The notes under the pieces: model-generated
What the model was told of the DNA's origin: nothing
Databases searched by the model: none
The model's input: the letters and a program-made list of their open reading frames with translations, nothing else
Position numbers and translations under genes: made by a program
In this document: one piece after another, positions 33,815 through 42,647 of the stretch
Layout of the letters: every line of letters begins with the position of its first letter
How positions within the stretch are numbered: position 1 is the first letter of the stretch
From: Thermosediminibacteraceae bacterium
GTDB lineage: Bacteria > Bacillota > Thermosediminibacteria > Thermosediminibacterales > Thermosediminibacteraceae
NCBI GenBank assembly: GCA_021890755.1
Contig: JAKKUQ010000002.1
Location: 1 to 64,000, forward strand
Reading direction: 5' to 3'
Length of the DNA stretch: 64,000 bases

Positions 33815-34873
33815 GTGAAACTTCCTACCACGCACCTATCCCCGGGGATGAAACTTGCAAAACCTGTATATGGTAATTGCGGCGAGCTTTTGCTGAACCG
33901 GGGGGTAGTTCTCACTGAACAGTACATAAAAGCGCTCAGGAGAAACAACGTGCTCGTGGTGGATGTTGAAGGGCCGGTGCCCTATGACGAAATGGAAGTC
34001 AAGGAAGAACTTTCGGTGCAACTACGGATAGAGACCATGCGAAAGCTTTATTCTTTTACAAAAAAGGCGGACATTCCACTTTCAGCTTTTATGGAAAGCG
34101 TGGAGGCTCTTCTTGAAGAAATCATTTCGGGGAAAACGGTGGTCGACTACCTGGTCGACCTTTGCTCCAGCGACCTTTACACATTTACTCACTCGGTGGA
34201 CGTATGCGTGCTTTCTCTTCTTTGCGGCATAAAGCTTGGCTATAACCAAAAAAACCTCTTGGCGCTGGGCGTAGGAGCCCTCCTGCACGACCTTGGCAAA
34301 ACCCTCATAGACCCTGCTATTTTAAATAAACCTGGAAAGCTAACACAAGAAGAATTTGAATTAATAATGACACATCCTCTGCGGGGATGGAAGCTGGTTG
34401 GGGAAAAAAATGAAGGCGGGCTCCATCCCCGCTCCAAAAACGTGATCCTCAACCATCACGAAAGGTATGATGGCAGTGGTTATCCGAGAAAGCTAAAGGG
34501 ACACCAAATAGACCAGTTTTCGGCCATCTGTGCGGTAGCTGACGTTTATAACGCCATGACCACCGACAGAGTTTACAGGAAAGCCTGTCCACCCCCCGAA
34601 GTTTACGAAATGCTTTTATGTTCGGGCAATGTGAAATTCGAAAAAAATGTCGTTAAAGCGTTTTTGTCCTGCGTAAAACCTTACCCCGTGGGCACTCTGG
34701 TAAAACTCAGCAACGGCAAAATCGCATGCGTAATCTCTGAAAATCCTTCTTTGCCCTTTCGGCCGAAGGTTCAGCTTTTACCTTCGGGGAAAATTCTGGA
34801 CCTGGAACGGGAGCTTTCTATAGTCATCAAAGCCCCCCTTTCTCCGGAAGAACGCCGCGACCTTCTTTCCTAA
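33815..34873 (+). CDS. HD-GYP-domain c-di-GMP phosphodiesterase
   Basis: A 352-aa protein whose N-terminal ~100 residues (LPTTHLSPGMKLAKPVYG, LLLNRGVVLTEQYIKAL) match the DUF3391-like lead domain of HD-GYP proteins. The catalytic domain (about 105-290) has FTHSVDVCVLSL, LLHDLGKTLID and HHERYDGSGYP, all intact. A C-terminal tail of about 60 residues starts at YPVGTLVKLSNGKIACVI. It should hydrolyse c-di-GMP. I use the GTG at 33815, preceded by AAAGGGGG, rather than an earlier start that would overlap the MCP gene. As the third gene behind a c-di-GMP riboswitch, it can close a feedback loop. Confidence 0.93.
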   Translation: MKLPTTHLSPGMKLAKPVYGNCGELLLNRGVVLTEQYIKALRRNNVLVVDVEGPVPYDEMEVKEELSVQLRIETMRKLYSFTKKADIPLSAFMESVEALLEEIISGKTVVDYLVDLCSSDLYTFTHSVDVCVLSLLCGIKLGYNQKNLLALGVGALLHDLGKTLIDPAILNKPGKLTQEEFELIMTHPLRGWKLVGEKNEGGLHPRSKNVILNHHERYDGSGYPRKLKGHQIDQFSAICAVADVYNAMTTDRVYRKACPPPEVYEMLLCSGNVKFEKNVVKAFLSCVKPYPVGTLVKLSNGKIACVISENPSLPFRPKVQLLPSGKILDLERELSIVIKAPLSPEERRDLLS

Positions 34874-34884
34874 AGCCTTTTTTT

Positions 34885-36495
34885 TTAATTGATACAAACG
34901 TCGGCAGCTATAACACCACATATGTTGTCTTTTTCGTCTTTTACGGGCATAGATACCGTAACAGCTATCCGGTTTGCTGAAATATCTATGTAAGGCTTCG
35001 AGACGTACTCCTTTCCCCTCAGGGCTTCCTGGAACCAGGGTCTGAATGCAAGATTTTTCACCGGTATGTCACCCGTCACGTAAATAACATCGCCCTTTTC
35101 ATCAAGGGTGATAAGTTCCAATATCGCCGGCGTTTCCCTCTTTATCTTTTCAAATTCTATTTTTTGAGCCTCCCTTTCTTTCTTTATTACAAAGTCTTGC
35201 CGGGTAAGTTCAAAAAGCTTTTTCTTTATGACACTTATCTTTTCCTTTGCATTCTCGGGCACTTTAAAACTTCTGGTGTAAGATTCGGATATTTCCATGA
35301 GCTCGGAAGCCATTTGCGAGAGTCTTTCCGCTTCTCCAGATATGGATTCAACAAGGCTTTTTTGTTCCTGACTGGACGCCGCTATTTCCTCTACCCCGGC
35401 TGCCGTCTCCTGAGACACCGCCGCCATTTTTTCCGCTGCCTCTGAAACTTTTTGGACCCTTTCCACCTGCTCCTTTACCATCTCACTTATTCGCTCCATG
35501 GAATCTTTAAAGCCCGCAACTTCCCCCACTATTTGGTCAAAGGCGGCCATGGACTCGTTGCCCTTTTTTATATTTTCGCTTACCATTTCCAGGTTTTTTT
35601 CCACCTGCAGGACGGTGTTGCGTGCTTCTTGTTGAATCTTCTCCGCCAGTTCCTTTATTTCCTTTGCCGCCCTGCCGGACTGTTCCGCCAGCTTCCTTAC
35701 CTCATCGGCTACTACGGCAAAACCCCGTCCCTGTTCTCCGGCTCTCGCAGCTTCAATGGCAGCATTCAAAGCAAGGAGATTGGTCTGGTCGGCAATGTCG
35801 GTTATAACCTCGACAAAGCCGTTTATCCTTGCGGTAAGATTCTCAAGGTCCTTCATCTTGGAGACGGAAAGGGAACTGGCATTAGAAGACAAGCTCAGGT
35901 GAGAAAGTAAACTTTCCAGCACCGCCCTTGTACCCTTCACCTTTTCAATTATGCTCTCTACGCCTTTTTCCCTCTCTCTAGTCTGCTCGGCAATTTTTTC
36001 CGCAAGTGCCGAAAGGGACATCATATTATCCGAAGTCTCCTGGGCTGCTTCAGCCTGTTCCCCTGCCCCCTGGGCTATTTCTTCTATGGAACTTGCAATC
36101 TGCTGGGCTGCCTCGTTTATGTTGTCCATGCTCTGTTTAAAATGGCTGAAAAAATAATTTATCTCTTCCGCCGTCCTTTGAAGCCTGCCCATTAGCCCGA
36201 ATACCCGTTCAAAAGCTTTCAGGATCGGGTCTGCCATGAAATCGAAAAGGCCCTTTACCTCTTTGATACGGTTTACTGAGGGAAGCTCTCCCCTGGAAAA
36301 TTCCCCAATTACTTCAGCCATAGTATAAAGCTTCCTTAAGCCCGACCTCAAAATGTAATAATTGAGGAAAAAGGCGATGATAAAAGCCGAAAGGAAAATA
36401 AAAAGAGTCCTAAAAGTTACACCACTTATCAAATTTGCCGCGAGAAACACCAATGCCGGAAGCATAGAAAGCAAAACCGCAAAATTTAAAACCAT
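34885..36495 (-). CDS. Methyl-accepting chemotaxis protein with C-terminal Cache-like tail
   Basis: A 536-aa receptor of unusual layout. Two membrane helices at about 5-50 have almost no loop between them. A linker with a HAMP-like helix follows, then the MCP signalling domain with tip [20 protein letters not shown] (about 240-260) and [17 protein letters not shown]. The last ~100 residues (after [21 protein letters not shown]) look like half of a Cache sensor ([44 protein letters not shown]). That sensor would be cytoplasmic. The ATG at 36495 has GGGAGG seven bases upstream; a TTG 20 codons earlier is less likely. Confidence 0.9.
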   Translation of the reverse strand: MVLNFAVLLSMLPALVFLAANLISGVTFRTLFIFLSAFIIAFFLNYYILRSGLRKLYTMAEVIGEFSRGELPSVNRIKEVKGLFDFMADPILKAFERVFGLMGRLQRTAEEINYFFSHFKQSMDNINEAAQQIASSIEEIAQGAGEQAEAAQETSDNMMSLSALAEKIAEQTREREKGVESIIEKVKGTRAVLESLLSHLSLSSNASSLSVSKMKDLENLTARINGFVEVITDIADQTNLLALNAAIEAARAGEQGRGFAVVADEVRKLAEQSGRAAKEIKELAEKIQQEARNTVLQVEKNLEMVSENIKKGNESMAAFDQIVGEVAGFKDSMERISEMVKEQVERVQKVSEAAEKMAAVSQETAAGVEEIAASSQEQKSLVESISGEAERLSQMASELMEISESYTRSFKVPENAKEKISVIKKKLFELTRQDFVIKKEREAQKIEFEKIKRETPAILELITLDEKGDVIYVTGDIPVKNLAFRPWFQEALRGKEYVSKPYIDISANRIAVTVSMPVKDEKDNICGVIAADVCIN

Positions 36496-36616
36496 TCCCA
36501 AACCTCCCGAAAATTCGGTTTTTTTAGTAAGCTGGCAAATTACCCTTTTTATCAATTTGAGTATATTATAACAAATTTATACATATAAGGAAACAATAGT
36601 GTAAAAATAAACAAAC

Positions 36617-36645
36617 TTGATATTTTCAGAATTTTGTTTTATAAT
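36617..36645 (+). promoter_or_regulatory. Sigma-A promoter of the ATP-grasp ligase gene
   Basis: TTGATA and TATAAT are 17 bases apart, about 60 bases before the ATG at 36705. Confidence 0.75.
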
Positions 36646-36704
36646 GAAAGGGGTTTATTGTGCTTTGTTATAATTTTTCCAAACTGCATATAGGGGGGAA
36701 GGGT

Positions 36705-37670
36705 ATGAAGGTAGGAGTCTTCTGGCGGAAATTCCGCAACGTGGAGCTGCAGATGAAACTTTCCGGTGAAAATATTTACGATGACGCCTATGAAGAGGCC
36801 TACCAGCACTACCAGGCAATAAAAGAAGCGGGCTTTGATGCGGTGTTGATCGAATGGAAGAAGGAAAACCCCACGGAAACGCTGCAAAAGGTGCTGGATG
36901 AAAAGGTAGACCTTGTTTTCAACGCTTCATCGCTGCAGGAAGTAGCGTTTCTTGAAGCTTTAGGCATTCCCTTTGTCGGTTCCGGCATTGACCTCGTGGC
37001 AACAGACAAAGCAGCGCGCAAAAAGGTAGTAGCGTACCATAAGCTTCCGACTCCCAATTTTCTTGTGGTGGAAAACCCCAACGAGATACCGCTGCACGAC
37101 TTGAAGTACCCGCTCTTTGTCAAACCCGTCCGTGGACGCGGAAGTGCCGGTATTAGCGAAGAGAACATCGTGGAAAGCCCGGAAAATCTCCCCCGTGTAG
37201 TGGCGAAGATAACCGATAAAATCGGCCAGCCTGCTCTGGTTGAAGAATTCATAAAGGGAAGGGAAATTACAGTAGGAATTATCGGCTACAAAAACCCTGA
37301 GGTACTACCTCCGGTGGAAATTGAGTACAATTCCGTCAAAACCAACACTTTTGAGCATAAGATGTACGACAATGAGATAATCCACTGTCCCGCAAGGCTC
37401 TCCCCGGAAGAAGAGGAAAAGGTAAAAAGCACAGCCCTCCAGATTTACAAGGTCCTGAACGCCAAGGATTACGGCAGGATAGACATGATCCTGGGGGATG
37501 ACGGCATTCCATACTTCCTCGAGATAAACACTTTTGCAGGACTTACCATGTCCCGGGATGGCACCCATCACGGATACATGGGATACATGGCTAAGACCCG
37601 GGGAATGAGCCGGGCCGAGTTCATCGGCTCTATAGTAAAGAGCGCTGCTGAAAGATACGGTCTAAGTTAA
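36705..37670 (+). CDS. ATP-grasp ligase of the D-alanine--D-alanine ligase family
   Basis: A 321-aa cytoplasmic ATP-dependent ligase. The N-terminal domain is Ddl-like (DLVFNASSLQEVAFLEALGIPFVGSG). The ATP-grasp part has YPLFVKPVRGRGSAGI (about 147-162), LVEEFIKGREITVGIIG (about 190) and FLEINTFAGLTMSRDGTHHGY (partly; about 278-298). True Ddl enzymes read N-[TE]-x-P-G at the end of that motif, and here Pro is Ala. It may join other amino acids or act on another carboxylate. The ATG at 36705 follows GGGGGGAAGGG; an earlier ATG 15 codons upstream lacks a site. It is a single-gene unit with its own promoter and terminator. Confidence 0.85.
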   Translation: MKVGVFWRKFRNVELQMKLSGENIYDDAYEEAYQHYQAIKEAGFDAVLIEWKKENPTETLQKVLDEKVDLVFNASSLQEVAFLEALGIPFVGSGIDLVATDKAARKKVVAYHKLPTPNFLVVENPNEIPLHDLKYPLFVKPVRGRGSAGISEENIVESPENLPRVVAKITDKIGQPALVEEFIKGREITVGIIGYKNPEVLPPVEIEYNSVKTNTFEHKMYDNEIIHCPARLSPEEEEKVKSTALQIYKVLNAKDYGRIDMILGDDGIPYFLEINTFAGLTMSRDGTHHGYMGYMAKTRGMSRAEFIGSIVKSAAERYGLS

Positions 37671-37699
37671 AAAGGGTATCCTTTAGGATACCCTTTTTT
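37668..37699. terminator. Bidirectional intrinsic terminator
   Basis: AAAGGGTATCC-TTTA-GGATACCCTTT is a perfect 11-bp stem with A-run and T-run on both sides, between the ATP-grasp gene and the convergent HAD gene. Confidence 0.93.
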
Positions 37700-37702
37700 A
37701 TT

Positions 37703-38629
37703 TCAAGTCCGTTTTGTCAAAGTATTTGTCACTCCGGTATAAATTGTATCCCGTTTCCAAGTAGATAGAATGCTTTCCACCAGAAAGGCAACCCCGTCCT
37801 CATCGTTTCCTGCCGTCACGAAATCCGCTCTTTCCTTTACCATTTCCGGGGCGTTGCCCATTGCTACCCCCAGCCCTGCATACTGCAGCATCTCAATGTC
37901 GTTCAGATTGTCCCCTACGGCGATTATTTCTTCCCTTTTTATCCCAAGGTGCTGGGCCAGCACCTCAAGGCCCCTGGCTTTTGATACGCTGCCTTCCAGA
38001 ACGTCTATGCAGTTTTTTATGGCCGAAGTAATGTATATCCTATCACCGAGGTTTTCCAAAAGCTCCCCTTTAAAAGCCTCCACCTCGCCCGGCTCACCCG
38101 ATACCACTATTTTGGCGGGGGGTTCTTTGAGAAGCCTTCCCAGCTCCTCAATGCTCCCTGCGTTTTCTACAGGTAAAAACACAAAATCCCTCAGGTAGTT
38201 GTAGGCTCCTTGCAGCGAATACCTTTTGGAAAAGCTAAAATAACGCTTTATTTGCACCCAGTGGTAATCGGAACCGGAAAAAATCTTCCTGTCCTTCAAA
38301 AAAACCTGTACTTCAAAGCTCAAATAGCGCGATGCGGTTTTGAGGATGTCCTTTGCCAATTCCAAAGGTAAGGGTTTGAAAAACAGGGTTCTTCCGGAAT
38401 AGACGTCTTTTATGAGTGCCCCGTCGTTTGATACTATGGGGGCGTTTACGGGAATGCTCCTTGCGAGGTACTTTGCGCTTCCGAAAAAGCGCCCAGTAGC
38501 CAGGGTTACGATCATCCCCATATCCATGGCTTTTCTTAATGCTTGCCGAGTGCGGCGGGATACAGTGTAACTGCTACTTATTAGGGTACCATCAACGTCA
38601 AGAGCTAACATTTTATAAGGTCCGCTCAT
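37703..38629 (-). CDS. HAD-superfamily (Cof-type) phosphatase
   Basis: A 308-aa Cof/YidA-like hydrolase. Motif I is MLALDVDGTLISSSY (about 7-20, nucleophile Asp in DVDGT), motif II includes VTLATGRF, and motif IV VGDNLNDIEMLQYAGLGVAMGNAPEMVKE is nearly standard (about 235-262, partly quoted). The type IIB cap lies between. These enzymes dephosphorylate sugar phosphates or cofactors such as FMN. The ATG at 38629 has AAAGGAGG and overlaps the stop of the upstream DUF72 gene (ATGA), which rules out the longer frame. It is the last gene of the degSU operon. Confidence 0.9.
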   Translation of the reverse strand: MSGPYKMLALDVDGTLISSSYTVSRRTRQALRKAMDMGMIVTLATGRFFGSAKYLARSIPVNAPIVSNDGALIKDVYSGRTLFFKPLPLELAKDILKTASRYLSFEVQVFLKDRKIFSGSDYHWVQIKRYFSFSKRYSLQGAYNYLRDFVFLPVENAGSIEELGRLLKEPPAKIVVSGEPGEVEAFKGELLENLGDRIYITSAIKNCIDVLEGSVSKARGLEVLAQHLGIKREEIIAVGDNLNDIEMLQYAGLGVAMGNAPEMVKERADFVTAGNDEDGVAFLVESILSTWKRDTIYTGVTNTLTKRT

Positions 38630-39405
38630 AAGCCTGCCTCCTTTAAAAGCCCGAGAAGCTGTCTTGCGTTCATGACCGCAGAGGCGTTGAAATGGTTGTT
38701 CATAGCTATAAACACTACCTCGGTTTTGCGTGAAAGCTCTTTTATCTTTGGAACCCACTCGGCAAGTTCCTTTTCCGTGTAAAGGTAGTCGTAGCGCTCG
38801 TAGGGCTTTTGGTGGTTATACCACTTTTCCGCATTCCTGCCGTGGAACCGCACGTAGCCTATGGAACTGGTGGCTACCACTGCAGGCGGGAGGAGGCCTT
38901 TTATGGGCGGTTCGTCCACGCATACGAAGGCCATGTCGTTTTCCCTTAGCATCTTTAATACATCAATCCTCAGCCAGTCGTCGCACCTGAATTCAACGGC
39001 AAGTGGTAGGCCCTCTAGCCTTTCTCGCAGCTTTTTGAGGTAATCTCTGTTCTTTTCCGTGTTGTGGAAGCTATACGGGAACTGAGCCAGCACGCATCCC
39101 AGTCTTCCCGCTTCCAAAAGCGGTTTTAAAGCATCTTTAAACTTGTTCACCGTTATTTCTCCGAGGTCCCCCTGGTGGGTCATGCCTCCGTAAGCCTTTA
39201 CCACGAAAATGAAGCTTTCCGGGGTCTTTTTCATCATATGGTAAAACATGTATGGCGTCGGCATGCTGTAGTAGCTGGAGTTCACCTCGGTAAAGGGGAA
39301 TTCCCGGCTGTAAAAAGACAGCATCTCGCTTTCTTTCATGTTTTCAGGGTAGAACTTTCCCTTCCAGTCCCTGTATGCATAGCCGGATGTGGCAACAAGT
39401 ATCAA
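38626..39405 (-). CDS. DUF72 (YecE-like) family protein
   Basis: A 259-aa protein with the DUF72 TIM-barrel pattern: ILVATSGYAYRDWKGKFYP at the N-terminus, FTEVNSSYYSMPTP (about 36-49), FIFVVKAYGGMTH, LPLAVEFRCDDWL, VCVDEPP and VRFHGRN (about 193-199). The fold resembles metal-dependent sugar isomerases or endonuclease IV, but the reaction is unknown. The start is TTG with GGAGGAATC upstream. It lies between degU and the HAD gene and is co-translated with the latter. Confidence 0.9.
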   Translation of the reverse strand: MILVATSGYAYRDWKGKFYPENMKESEMLSFYSREFPFTEVNSSYYSMPTPYMFYHMMKKTPESFIFVVKAYGGMTHQGDLGEITVNKFKDALKPLLEAGRLGCVLAQFPYSFHNTEKNRDYLKKLRERLEGLPLAVEFRCDDWLRIDVLKMLRENDMAFVCVDEPPIKGLLPPAVVATSSIGYVRFHGRNAEKWYNHQKPYERYDYLYTEKELAEWVPKIKELSRKTEVVFIAMNNHFNASAVMNARQLLGLLKEAGL

Positions 39406-39423
39406 GGCGATTCCTCCAACGTC

Positions 39424-40092
39424 TTATACTTCTATCTTTACGATATCGTGTTTTATCGCTAAAAGCAAGGCCTGAGTTCTGTCCGTAACCCCCATTTTTT
39501 GAAAAATATTTGTCAGGTGGTTCTTTACCGTTTTCTCGCTTATGAAAAGTTTTTCGGCTATGTCCCTATTGGAAAGCCCCCGCGCAAGATGCTGGAGGAT
39601 TTCGATCTCGCGCTCCGTTAAATCAAAGGCGTTGAAGCTTCCGTCCTTTTCTTTGGAAAGCCTTTTGAATTCTTCAAATACTTTATGAATCAGCGAAGGC
39701 GGCATAAAGGCCTGCCCTTCCGCCACCCGCCGGATGGTTACGATGAGTTCGTCCGGACGCACGTCTTTTAGCACATACCCTGAAACCCCGCTTTTTATCA
39801 TTTCAAAAAGATAATCTTCCTGTTCGTGGATTGTAAGGGCAATTACGTTAACCTGTGGTTTTCTAGTTTTTATCAATTTCGTGGCCTCGATGCCGTTGAT
39901 TTTAGGCATATTGATGTCCATCAGCACTATATCGACGTCAAGATTCATAGCAAGTTCCACAGCCTGCTCTCCATCAGCCGCTTCACCCACGACTTCAATA
40001 TCCGGCTCGAGTGAGATGATTTTCACTATTCCTTCCCTAACCAGGGCGTGGTCATCTGCCACAATAACCTTTATTTTCTCCATATCCTGCAT
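39424..40092 (-). CDS. degU: DegU-type response regulator
   Basis: A 222-aa NarL/FixJ-family regulator. The receiver domain (about 1-125) has KVIVADDHALVREGIVKI, the phospho-Asp in VDIVLMDINMPKINGIEA, and VLKDVRPDEL with the conserved Lys. The LuxR-type HTH (about 155-215) reads LTEREIEILQHLARGLSNRD and ISEKTVKNHLTNIFQKMGV. The best partner is the DegS-like kinase encoded 20 bases upstream. In Bacillus DegU controls motility, exoenzymes, competence and biofilm. GGAGGGAT precedes the ATG. Confidence 0.92.
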   Translation of the reverse strand: MQDMEKIKVIVADDHALVREGIVKIISLEPDIEVVGEAADGEQAVELAMNLDVDIVLMDINMPKINGIEATKLIKTRKPQVNVIALTIHEQEDYLFEMIKSGVSGYVLKDVRPDELIVTIRRVAEGQAFMPPSLIHKVFEEFKRLSKEKDGSFNAFDLTEREIEILQHLARGLSNRDIAEKLFISEKTVKNHLTNIFQKMGVTDRTQALLLAIKHDIVKIEV

Positions 40093-40112
40093 TCCAATCC
40101 CTCCGGCCGCAT

Positions 40113-41264
40113 CTAGAGAGTTTCTGGTCTTTTTGCCACCGGAACACTAAAAAAGACTTCGGTCCCGTGGCCAGGAGAGGATTTTATCTCAAACCTTCCC
40201 TTTAAAAGCTGTATTCTTTCCCTCATGCCAACTATTCCAAAAGCAGTCCCCTGTTTTTCGGAAAATACCTTTTCCACGTCAAATCCTATACCGTTGTCCC
40301 GGACCAATACATTGACCTTGTTTTTTAGAAATTCCACCTTAATAATAACCTGTGAGGCTCTGGCGTACTTTTTTATATTTGTCATCGCCTCGTGTATTAC
40401 CCTGAATATCGCCACTGCGTGGCCGTTTTCTAGGGGGAACTCCTTCCCCAGGATCGTAAGCTCGACATAAATACCGTTATCGTTCTGGTAAATCTCCACA
40501 TATTTTTTAAGTGCGGGCACAAGCCCCAAATCGTCCAGCGACATGGGCCTTAGATCAAAAATTATCTTTCGCACATCCTGCAGGCTATCCCTTACAAGCT
40601 CCATAAGTCCTATAAGTTCTTCCCTCACCTTGGGTGGATTCACATCCATCAGTTTGAGGCAGTACTCTGCCCGCATTACAATGTTGGCGAGGATCTGGGC
40701 AGGTCCGTCGTGGATTTCTCTGGCTATCCTTTTTCTTTCTTCTTCCTGTGCTATTATTATTGAAAAGCCAAGAGCCTGTCTTTGCTGCATTTCACCTATT
40801 TCGGCACTTATCGATTCTAAGTCATTCCCCAGGATCTTCAGCACCATGCTTACATTGGCTATCAGTTCTTCTGAGCGCCGTATGGTGATTTCCAGATTTT
40901 TTAAGTTTCGTTCCAGGTGGTCTCTAGTGAGTCTCAGCATTTTTTCTTTTTCCCGCTTACCTAAAAGCTCCAGCTGCTTCTGGTGGGCTTTTTCATATGC
41001 ATGCTTTATCTCTTCCTCGCTGTACCTGTTAAAGTCCTTGCTTACTTCCATCAGGTACAGGCGAGCTTTCAAGTATTCTTCTTCCAGTTCCTCTACTTCC
41101 TTTATGATGCTGGAGATTTGATTTTTAACTATATCCAGCTCGTACCTGGTGCGTTCGTACTCCAGGCGGGCTGACTCTCCCAGCCGGTAAAGCTCTTCAC
41201 GGCTTTTTTCCACTATCTTTCTTGTCTTGTTTACTATCTTTTCCAACTTCGATACATCAACCAC
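40113..41264 (-). CDS. degS: DegS-type cytoplasmic sensor histidine kinase
   Basis: A 383-aa soluble kinase, close to the 385 aa of Bacillus DegS. The N-terminal ~170 residues are a long coiled coil of the DegS sensor type (SARLEYERTRYELDIVK, VSKDFNRYSEEEIKHAYEKAH). The HisKA_3 domain has AQEEERKRIAREIHDGPAQIL with the phospho-acceptor His (about 190) and IIFDLRPMSLDDLGLVPAL. The HATPase end has HEAMTNIKKYARAS, DNGIGFDVEKVF and GIVGMRERIQLLKG. It has no membrane helices. The start is GTG with a weak RBS. It phosphorylates the DegU-like regulator. Confidence 0.93.
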   Translation of the reverse strand: MVDVSKLEKIVNKTRKIVEKSREELYRLGESARLEYERTRYELDIVKNQISSIIKEVEELEEEYLKARLYLMEVSKDFNRYSEEEIKHAYEKAHQKQLELLGKREKEKMLRLTRDHLERNLKNLEITIRRSEELIANVSMVLKILGNDLESISAEIGEMQQRQALGFSIIIAQEEERKRIAREIHDGPAQILANIVMRAEYCLKLMDVNPPKVREELIGLMELVRDSLQDVRKIIFDLRPMSLDDLGLVPALKKYVEIYQNDNGIYVELTILGKEFPLENGHAVAIFRVIHEAMTNIKKYARASQVIIKVEFLKNKVNVLVRDNGIGFDVEKVFSEKQGTAFGIVGMRERIQLLKGRFEIKSSPGHGTEVFFSVPVAKRPETL

Positions 41265-41339
41265 TTCTTATCCCGTCCCCGCCGCAAAAAAAGTCGTAAA
41301 ATGTATATTCGCCGCAAATTGTTTAATTTCCTCTTCTTC

Positions 41340-42284
41340 TTAAGAATTCGTCTTAAATTGTTGAACCAGGGAGCTGAGTTGATTGCCCATGCGTGCGATG
41401 CGCCTTGCAGCAGTGCTGATATCTTTCATAAATTCTGATTTCCTTTCGGCGTCAAGACCGTTGCCGTCATACTTTTCCACGTAAGACGAGCGCTGGCTTA
41501 TCAAATCCGAATTGTGGATCATATCCTTTGTGATGCTCCTTATGTTGCCGAAAAGTAACTCCAGCTGGTCCATCATTTTGTTAAAAGCTAAAGCTAACTT
41601 TCCAAGCTCGTCATTTGTTAAAACCTCAAGCTTTCCTGAAAAGTCTCCGATAGAAACTTTTTCCGTAGCTACCATTAGAGCTTTTACAGGTTTTTCCACG
41701 TAGTTGTGAATTACATACCTTACAAGTATAAGCCCCGTGAGACACGCTATAACGTAATTAATTATGATATAGTCCACTGTTTTTTTAAGATGGCCTACAA
41801 TGGGAGAAAAGTCGCAAAGCAGGTACAGGTAGCCGCCTAGGGCGCCTTCCTCGCTGAGCACCGGTGACAAAAAGAAGGCCTTTTTTATCCTCCCCTTTTC
41901 GTCTCTCACGATACTAGACGAGATTTGCCTTGAAAGCTTTAGATTGGGAGGAATAGGATCTTTAGTTCCTGCCGAAACCAGGACCTTTCCCTCGAGATCC
42001 AGCAGTGCTGCCTGCATCACGTATTTTTCTTTCACCAGGCTGTTTACAAGTCCATTGAGGAGCTTCTTGTCGCCAGTACTTATCACCTGGTAGGCGTACC
42101 TATTTACCGCATTAACTATTGCCCATCCGCGGCTGTTAAATTCATCTATAAATATTTCTCTATCCCTAAGGTATATCGCAGTTCCCATAGCACCAAGGAG
42201 AAGAGTAATTATCAGCGTAAATCCCATTGCCAGGCGAAACCCTATAGAAAAATTCAAAGCCCTCCGCCGGATTCTTTTTATCAT
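41340..42284 (-). CDS. Membrane HAMP-domain protein without output domain
   Basis: A 314-aa protein: TM1 at about 16-38, an extracytoplasmic sensor-like region (about 40-165, with VMQAALLDLEGKVLVSAGTKDP, partly quoted), TM2 at about 172-195 and a HAMP domain (about 197-250: EKPVKALMVATEKVSIGDFSGKLE, partly quoted). A helical tail of about 60 residues carries no kinase, cyclase or MCP domain. It may signal through protein contacts with the Tad machinery or with the downstream DegS kinase. The gene overlaps the DUF192 gene by ATGA and ends the tad operon. Confidence 0.85.
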   Translation of the reverse strand: MIKRIRRRALNFSIGFRLAMGFTLIITLLLGAMGTAIYLRDREIFIDEFNSRGWAIVNAVNRYAYQVISTGDKKLLNGLVNSLVKEKYVMQAALLDLEGKVLVSAGTKDPIPPNLKLSRQISSSIVRDEKGRIKKAFFLSPVLSEEGALGGYLYLLCDFSPIVGHLKKTVDYIIINYVIACLTGLILVRYVIHNYVEKPVKALMVATEKVSIGDFSGKLEVLTNDELGKLALAFNKMMDQLELLFGNIRSITKDMIHNSDLISQRSSYVEKYDGNGLDAERKSEFMKDISTAARRIARMGNQLSSLVQQFKTNS

Positions 42285-42637
42285 TTTCCTTCCTCCTCCT
42301 TTATGAATTCCACCAAATCACCTTCAGCAGTGCCGCTTTCCCGGCAGGTACCTGCCGGAAGCTCCAGCACCGCCCGGGCTTTCCTGACCAGGGGGCCCAA
42401 AGTATATGGAAGCATTCCTTCAACTATCTTTAACACTTTTCCGTTTGCGTCAAGATAAACTACATCGATGGCAAATCTCATGAAATAAGTATGGACACCC
42501 CGGCATTGAAGCAATAAAAGTCCCGAACCATTTTCCAGCCGTTTTCTGCCTATGAGTCCTATAAATTTTTTTAAACCGGAAGCCACGACAACTTTTTCAG
42601 CAAGGACAATATTTTTGGTCTTGTTTACCGCTTTCAA
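42281..42637 (-). CDS. DUF192-family protein
   Basis: A 118-aa protein with the DUF192 pattern: VASGLKKFIGLIGRKRLENGSGLLL (partly quoted), GVHTYFMRFAIDVVYLDANGKVLKI and AVLELPAGTCRESG near the end. The family has a small beta-barrel fold and no agreed function, and is often found beside Gram-positive pilus or type II-like secretion genes, as here. The start is TTG, preceded by GGTAGGTGAGAG. It is co-transcribed with tadC and translationally coupled to the HAMP protein gene. Confidence 0.88.
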   Translation of the reverse strand: MKAVNKTKNIVLAEKVVVASGLKKFIGLIGRKRLENGSGLLLLQCRGVHTYFMRFAIDVVYLDANGKVLKIVEGMLPYTLGPLVRKARAVLELPAGTCRESGTAEGDLVEFIKEEEGK

Positions 42638-42647
42638 AAACTCTCAC

